A DNA stretch of 28,321 bases from a virus. Shown piece after piece: positions 25,529-28,321 of the stretch (the first letter of the stretch is position 1; every line of letters begins with the position of its first letter). The DNA is taken from positions 1 to 28,321 of the IMG/VR virus record IMGVR_UViG_3300010938_000111. One strand, 5' to 3'. The position numbers and the translations under genes are program-made. The notes beneath the pieces were generated by a model that saw only the letters and a list, made by a program, of their open reading frames with translations, made no database searches and was not told where the DNA came from.

Positions 25529-25985
25529 AGAAGAAGTCTTACTTGGCCGTGTTAAATATGAAGATTTAACTGACGAACAGAAAAAGAATATTGATATTTT
25601 GGTTGACAGAATTAATCGATTTTTTGCTGGGTATATCTGGCCATCTAAGCTACCTAAAAAAGTCAATGATGGATTGCGTAGGCCACAAGATGCACCTAAG
25701 AATGGCTCAGCCACAAGTTGGCATTATAGAGGTGCTGCTATTGATTTGGACGATGATGACTCAGGCGTTACCTGGCAGTATGTGTGGGCAAATCGCAAGA
25801 AGCTAAAGGAAATCGGCTTATGGGTTGAGCATCCTAATTGGACTCATGGTTCAGCAGGTACATGGATGCATTTTCAAATCTACCCACCTAAATCAGGCAA
25901 GAGGTTCTTTGTACCATCAACTCAGCCAGCTCCAGCTCCTAAGTTCTGGGATGGCAAATATGAAGCCGAATTAGATCAGGCTTAA
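25512..25985 (+). CDS. M15-family peptidoglycan peptidase (endolysin or tail-associated)
   Basis: 157 aa from ATG 25512, chosen because GGAGA lies about 7 bp upstream and because an in-frame upstream codon at 25413 would overlap nearly the whole zinc-ribbon gene. The zinc-peptidase motifs of the M15 family (VanY / L-alanyl-D-glutamate peptidase group) are visible: SWHYRGAAIDL gives S69, H71 and D78, and WMHFQ gives H120. E106 in LWVEHPNW is the probable catalytic acid/base region. It would cleave peptide cross-links or stems in peptidoglycan. There is no signal peptide and no recognisable holin nearby, so it could be the endolysin or a virion lytic protein. The Pro-rich stretch near the C-terminus (PSTQPAPAPKF) may be a linker. 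Confidence 0.85.
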   Translation: MSLVTKEEVLLGRVKYEDLTDEQKKNIDILVDRINRFFAGYIWPSKLPKKVNDGLRRPQDAPKNGSATSWHYRGAAIDLDDDDSGVTWQYVWANRKKLKEIGLWVEHPNWTHGSAGTWMHFQIYPPKSGKRFFVPSTQPAPAPKFWDGKYEAELDQA

Positions 25986-26188
25986 TACCATCCATTTATT
26001 TGTCTGGCTAGCCTAATATCCCCAGACGCAATAATCTCGTTTATAACTCTAACCAGCTCTAAATCTCGACCAGTTCGAGCTGAATCATATTCGTTTAGTA
26101 AATTTTGGGCTTTAGGGTCGTTAGAATTCTTTAAATAGTCTATAATTTTTACCATAACTCCATAATTAATAATACTTTTCTTACTCAC
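25982..26188 (-). CDS. Small protein of unknown function
   Basis: 68 aa from GTG 26188, reading VSKKSIINYG at the start and ending ARQINGWY. The frame is open upstream to an ATG at 26281, but that extension would encode only an acidic Thr-Glu-Ala-Asp repeat produced by a hexanucleotide array that reads as Gly-X in another frame. The GTG start has GGAG about 9 bp upstream and overlaps the Gly-X stop codon (GTGAGTAA), so it is preferred. The body is helical and charged. Its stop codon shares TTAA with the convergent peptidase gene. Function unknown. Confidence 0.6.
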   Translation of the reverse strand: MSKKSIINYGVMVKIIDYLKNSNDPKAQNLLNEYDSARTGRDLELVRVINEIIASGDIRLARQINGWY

Positions 26189-26312
26189 AATCTCCGTCTC
26201 CGTATCCGCCTCCGTATCCGCCTCCGTCTCCGCATCCGCCTCCGTATCCGCCTCCGTATCCGTTTCCATCTCCGTTTCCATTTCCGTATTCGGGGTCTTT
26301 TACGCTTTCCAT
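26181..26312 (-). CDS. Gly-X dipeptide repeat microprotein
   Basis: 43 aa from ATG 26312 to TAA 26181-26183, too short for most ORF callers. After a lead MESVKDPEYG, glycine occupies every second residue from 10 to 40, alternating with N, D, Y, G or C (GYGGGYGGGCGDG). It overlaps the end of the DUF6948-like gene by 13 bp and its own stop overlaps the next GTG. No strong ribosome site precedes it, so translation is probably coupled. I recall similar Gly/Tyr/Asp-rich microproteins encoded just behind DUF6948-like genes in other phages, which supports reality, but this is memory rather than a search. Function unknown; low-complexity chains of this kind can be flexible or phase-separating. Confidence 0.6.
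   Translation of the reverse strand: MESVKDPEYGNGNGDGNGYGGGYGGGCGDGGGYGGGYGDGDCE
26191..26288 (-). repeat. Hexanucleotide-based array (plus strand TCCGNN)
   Basis: On the plus strand TCC recurs every 6 bp from 26193 to 26285, mostly as TCCGTA, TCCGCC and TCCGTC, with a few TCCATC/TCCGTT units at one end. In one minus-strand frame this reads Gly-X, in another Thr-Glu-Ala-Asp, and in the third Arg-rich. Confidence 0.85.
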
Positions 26313-26578
26313 TCTGGCACCGCTTCGAGATTTGCAATTGCTTCAGGTGTGCAATCAAGAATTTCGATAACTTCAGTCAGTTCTATTCTTGGAACCGCAA
26401 CGGGGAATTTACATTCGTTCGGATACTTCACTCCGCGCACAGCCATTTCACTGAGCGAGGCTGCACCTTTCCAATACCACAAACGACGCGCATCCGTTAG
26501 TACAGCTTCTTTTCCGTTTCTTGATTCAACATTGGCAAAGAAAACCCCTGCTGAATATGTTCTAACTATTTTCTTCAT
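26300..26578 (-). CDS. DUF6948-like small protein
   Basis: 92 aa from ATG 26578, preceded by GGGAGA 4-9 bp upstream. The sequence RTYSAGVFFANVESRNGKEA, then ARRLWYWKGAASLSEMA and a C-terminal VPEWKA, matches what I remember of the DUF6948 family, widespread in phages and prophages. The product is small, soluble and beta-rich in the first half. Function of the family is not known to me. It ends inside the start of the Gly-X microprotein gene (13-bp overlap), implying co-expression. Confidence 0.7.
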   Translation of the reverse strand: MKKIVRTYSAGVFFANVESRNGKEAVLTDARRLWYWKGAASLSEMAVRGVKYPNECKFPVAVPRIELTEVIEILDCTPEAIANLEAVPEWKA

Positions 26579-26603
26579 CTCTTCTCCCTAAGCCTCTCGG
26601 CGG

Positions 26604-26732
26604 CTATTTAATTTCTTTCATAATCCTCAAAAACTCATCAGCGTAATGATCGAATGTTGCTGACTTTTCATTCAATTTCCCTATCACGGCTTGAATATCC
26701 GTATGAAAGCGATACGCATTTAGACCTCCCAA
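26604..26732 (-). other. Downstream +1-frame segment of the small membrane protein gene
   Basis: From the codon after the A6 run this frame encodes 42 residues beginning LGGLNAYRFHTDIQAV and ending LRIMKEIK, with a regular helical pattern, then TAG at 26604-26606. It has no good start codon of its own: an ATG behind GGGAGG at about 26720 is in the third frame and stops after 11 codons. It is best explained as the true C-terminal part of the 26895 gene. Confidence 0.5.
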
Positions 26733-26895
26733 TTTTTTGTGCGTTGATATAATACTTATCGGTATAATTCTGAAAAACTTTAGGTTGTTTCTTTCTTTTT
26801 TCTACCATCTCACTTCTTTTCATCATCCATACTAACACCCAAAGCAGTATGCTTAAAATTAAAATAATAGGGGCAGCTAGTTCATTCCCTGTCAT
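26668..26895 (-). CDS. Small membrane protein, probably frameshifted
   Basis: 75 aa from ATG 26895, which overlaps the upstream stop as ATGA. Residues 8-26 form one hydrophobic helix (PIILILSILLWVLVWMM) followed by a Lys/Arg-rich cytosolic stretch, giving a likely N-out, C-in single-span protein. After ...YINAQ the frame continues to TGA 26668 with a composition unlike a helix, while the +1 frame stays open with a convincing helical continuation to 26604. A single-base shift at the A6 run (26733-26738) would give a 96-aa product. No holin family is recognised, although size and topology do not exclude a lysis role. Confidence 0.55.
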   Translation of the reverse strand: MTGNELAAPIILILSILLWVLVWMMKRSEMVEKRKKQPKVFQNYTDKYYINAQKIGRSKCVSLSYGYSSRDREIE

Positions 26896-27227
26896 ATATT
26901 CATCCTTGGTCTGTCATTGAAATCTAATTCATCGCCTTCATTATTGTAACCTTGAACGATTTCATAATCTTCAAGTTTTCCAGAAGGTAGCACATACGAA
27001 TTTTCTACGCTTACTCCATTAACAACTTCCGTTCCTAAATGACACCCCATGAGTCGTGAATGTTTTTGCAAACCATTAATTGCGTCGTCGGTCGTCCAAG
27101 TATACTCCCAAGCCATTTTATACATATAATGTCGCTTCTTTCTAGCGCCGACAAAATGAAATACTTTCAGAATATCTCCTAGTCTAATCGGAATACCTTT
27201 CTTGTCGTAACAAGGATTCTTAATCAT
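26892..27227 (-). CDS. Small phage protein, YopX-like in pattern
   Basis: 111 aa from ATG 27227, with GGGAG 4-8 bp upstream, overlapping the upstream gene stop by 4 bp (ATGA). The N-terminal half has the pattern KGIPIRLGDILKVFHFVGAR and RHYMYKMAWEYTW, like YopX/DUF-type phage accessory proteins with a GD-I-x-V motif. It ends with an acidic segment GDELDFNDRPRMNI. No catalytic residues can be named. It is part of the co-directional small-gene operon. Confidence 0.65.
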   Translation of the reverse strand: MIKNPCYDKKGIPIRLGDILKVFHFVGARKKRHYMYKMAWEYTWTTDDAINGLQKHSRLMGCHLGTEVVNGVSVENSYVLPSGKLEDYEIVQGYNNEGDELDFNDRPRMNI

Positions 27228-27499
27228 ATAGCTCCCGATTCAACTAGTTCTTCTAACACCTTGATACTATATTCACTGCCTGATTCAGTAGTAATGATAT
27301 AAACTCCATCTACAACTTCAATCTTCTTAACAGGGGAAGTATTGACCATTCTGGTATTCATACCTTCGGTTAGGGATTGTCCAAACATAATAAACATCTT
27401 ATCTAGTTCCGGCAATGATTCTGTTGTGCCTTCCACTGTATCTGTGCGGAGTCTTGAATGATTGTTTTTAATTTTTGTAAAAAGCACCTTGTATCTCAT
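27224..27499 (-). CDS. Small hypothetical protein
   Basis: 91 aa from ATG 27499, preceded by AGAGGAG and overlapping an upstream stop (ATGA). The first 30 residues are basic (RYKVLFTKIKNNHSRLR). The C-terminal half is beta-like (KKIEVVDGVYIITTESGSEY) followed by a short helix. No family is recognised. Its last codons overlap the next ATG by 4 bp. Confidence 0.65.
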   Translation of the reverse strand: MRYKVLFTKIKNNHSRLRTDTVEGTTESLPELDKMFIMFGQSLTEGMNTRMVNTSPVKKIEVVDGVYIITTESGSEYSIKVLEELVESGAI

Positions 27500-27631
27500 C
27501 GTACCGCTCCTCTCATAACACCTAAGTGATAATAAATATTATCTACATAAACCTTTTGTTTCTCGTCTAACTGAATAGTCTCAAGTAATTCCTCTAAAGA
27601 GATTTGATTGGTCTTTCTTAACCTTAATCAC
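27496..27631 (-). pseudogene. Small gene split by a +1 shift
   Basis: A GTG at 27631 overlaps the preceding stop as GTGA and has AGAGGAT upstream. It opens VIKVKKDQ but stops after 16 codons. The +1 frame, entered at about the AAGAAAGACC sequence (near 27610), stays open to TGA 27496-27498 and encodes ISLEELLETIQLDEKQKV and a following helix ending GVMRGAVR. That stop overlaps the next ATG as ATGA. The combined length (136 nt = 45 codons + 1 nt) fits one extra base. Alternatives are sequence error, decay or programmed shift. Confidence 0.5.
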
Positions 27632-27822
27632 TTTTTATCCTCTGGCTCCCATTCATTAATCCAATAAACACCATAACCAAAATCTTTTTTCACTTCGGGA
27701 GGAAGCATACCTTTAGATTCAATAAACTCTAAAAGTTCTCTAGTTTCTTTCATACGAATTTTGCAATTTTCCCATTGCTTCAATTTTCTGTGCAGAGCTT
27801 TTAGCATTTGACTGCGTTTCAT
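27628..27822 (-). CDS. Small helical hypothetical protein
   Basis: 64 aa from ATG 27822, with a strong GGAGGTG ribosome site 6 bp upstream. The product is basic and helical at the N-terminus (KRSQMLKALHRKLKQWENCK) with an aromatic C-terminus (FGYGVYWINEWEPEDKK). It overlaps the 23-aa gene before it by 4 bp. No family recognised. The well-placed ribosome site makes the gene credible. Confidence 0.65.
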   Translation of the reverse strand: MKRSQMLKALHRKLKQWENCKIRMKETRELLEFIESKGMLPPEVKKDFGYGVYWINEWEPEDKK

Positions 27823-27890
27823 ACAGACACCTCCACGAGGTCCTCTTTGTAACCGATAATGGCGTGAACTTTATCGTATTTTTGTTTCAT
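27819..27890 (-). CDS. 23-aa microprotein
   Basis: ATG 27890 follows an AGGTG site about 5 bp upstream and runs to TGA 27819-27821, which overlaps the next ATG (ATGA). The product begins MKQKYDKVHAIIGYKEDL. It could be a leader peptide for coupled translation of the 27822 gene or a genuine small protein. Its 3' end also contains the ribosome site of the next gene. Confidence 0.5.
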   Translation of the reverse strand: MKQKYDKVHAIIGYKEDLVEVSV

Positions 27891-27891
27891 C

Positions 27892-28068
27892 TTACACCTC
27901 GCCGATTTTATTTCTTGCGACGAATTCCTCGACTTCTTTATCGCTTAAACTGTCGACGTATTCGCTCACCCATTCTTCAAAATGTATATAGTTAGAAGCT
28001 TGGCTGAACCTATACCAGGTATAGTAGACGCCGCCTTTCAACATGTGGGTCATGATTATTTGCTTCAT
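27892..28068 (-). CDS. 58-aa hypothetical protein, first complete gene of the operon
   Basis: ATG 28068 has CAGGAGA 7-13 bp upstream and is the first start codon after the promoter and structured leader. The product begins MKQIIMTHMLKGGVYYTWYR and continues with an acidic helical second half (HFEEWVSEYVDSLSDKEVEE). It ends 1 bp before the start of the spacer to the 23-aa gene. No family recognised. It does not contain a signal peptide or membrane helix. Confidence 0.65.
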   Translation of the reverse strand: MKQIIMTHMLKGGVYYTWYRFSQASNYIHFEEWVSEYVDSLSDKEVEEFVARNKIGEV

Positions 28069-28092
28069 AATTGTCTCCTGATAAACAGTAAT

Positions 28093-28188
28093 CCCTGGTT
28101 ACAACACTGGTTTCGGTCGATATCCGCCTTTCCCTTTCGGGGCGCATCGGGGTGTTTAGTTTTGGTTAAACCGACTAACTCACCAGGG
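28093..28188 (-). ncRNA. Structured 5' leader (possible regulatory RNA)
   Basis: Between the promoter and ATG 28068 lies about 120 nt with nested inverted repeats. Outer pair: ACCAGGG (28182-28188, plus strand) with CCCTGGT (28093-28099). Inside are TTAGT/ACTAA (28156-28160 with 28174-28178) with inner GGTT/AACC, and CGCC/GGCG (28125-28128 with 28141-28144) with an inner CCC/GGG. The arrangement is a closing stem around two hairpins, as in three-way-junction leaders. I match it to no named riboswitch class. Confidence 0.45.
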
Positions 28189-28199
28189 CTTACATATAC

Positions 28200-28228
28200 A
28201 GGATACTAAATAAGAACTACAAAGTCAA
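28200..28228 (-). promoter_or_regulatory. Sigma70-type promoter for the minus-strand operon
   Basis: On the minus strand TTGACT (plus 28223-28228) is followed after exactly 17 bp by TATCCT (plus 28200-28205): 5 of 6 and 4 of 6 consensus matches with optimal spacing. The start site would fall near 28193, about 125 nt before the first ATG. The -35 overlaps the stop codon of the preceding gene. Confidence 0.75.
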
Positions 28229-28320
28229 CAATCTCTTTTATTCTGTGCCTTTATGATCTCATCCAGAGGCAACTTAGGCAGGCCCAGGCTTTTAGATCTG
28301 ATATAAAGCTTTAGGTGTTC
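28225..28320 (-). CDS. C-terminal end of a minus-strand gene (partial)
   Basis: An open frame enters from the right edge of the window and stops at TGA 28225-28227. The 31 visible residues include EHLKLYIRSKSLGLPKLPLD and end AQNKRDC. They have a helical, basic composition consistent with coding sequence, but no family is recognised. The gene is co-directional with the operon, whose promoter lies in its final codons. Confidence 0.5.
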   Translation of the reverse strand, partial: EHLKLYIRSKSLGLPKLPLDEIIKAQNKRDC

Positions 28321-28321
28321 G

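Noticed and set aside
25982-26281. 99-aa acidic protein starting at ATG 26281 with a Thr-Glu-Ala-Asp repeat
   Set aside because: The repeat part is the same DNA that reads Gly-X in a frame coupled to the upstream gene; a GTG start at 26188 with a ribosome site explains the conserved-looking remainder better.
27982-28209. Plus-strand 75-aa ORF
   Set aside because: It runs antisense through the 58-aa gene, the leader hairpins and the promoter, and has no ribosome site.

Overview
The window is the tail-morphogenesis region of a contractile-tailed (myovirus-type) bacteriophage. The plus-strand order is the usual one for such phages: tail tube, a pair of tail assembly chaperones, tape measure, hub, OB-fold spike with an HxH tip, LysM-containing baseplate protein, gp25-like wedge protein, baseplate J, tail protein I, then fibre genes. 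No integrase, repressor, capsid or terminase gene is visible. The host cannot be assigned from sequence alone. DNA is moderately AT-rich and genes are packed with ATGA/TAATG overlaps.

Region 1 (1-17366) is the tail/baseplate module. A strong rho-independent terminator follows the tail tube gene. Just after it sits a freestanding homing endonuclease (three zinc ribbons, a Vsr-like nuclease and a GNAT-like C-terminus). The tape measure gene opens with near-identical 108-bp tandem repeats. Baseplate J (1451 aa) and tail protein I (627 aa) are enlarged by copies of the same small beta domains, so these neighbouring proteins appear built from one shared set of modules.

Region 2 (17367-25274) begins with a second freestanding endonuclease gene (HNH type, with a substitution at the expected catalytic His) and continues with a cassette of fibre/adhesin-type proteins. 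These share modules: an 'RLVNGV' N-terminus, a 'NGQ' beta domain and a DUF2190-like beta fold. One ends in a beta-helix, and the last is a kelch-like protein with only about 2.8 near-identical repeats. This looks like a modular host-recognition cassette.

Region 3 (25310-25985) has a small zinc-ribbon protein overlapping an M15-family peptidoglycan peptidase. The peptidase shares its stop codon bases with a convergent minus-strand operon.

Region 4 (25982-28321, minus strand) is an accessory operon of very small, mostly overlapping genes. It is driven by a clear sigma70-type promoter (TTGACT, 17 bp, TATCCT) and has a roughly 120-nt leader with nested inverted repeats. Several members are short: 58-aa, 23-aa and 43-aa genes. 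The 43-aa gene encodes a Gly-X dipeptide repeat protein hidden in another frame of a longer acidic ORF, immediately behind a DUF6948-like gene. Two members appear interrupted by a +1 shift next to an A run, which could be sequence error, decay or frameshifting. The Gly-X gene, the structured leader and the two split genes are the most unusual items in the window.
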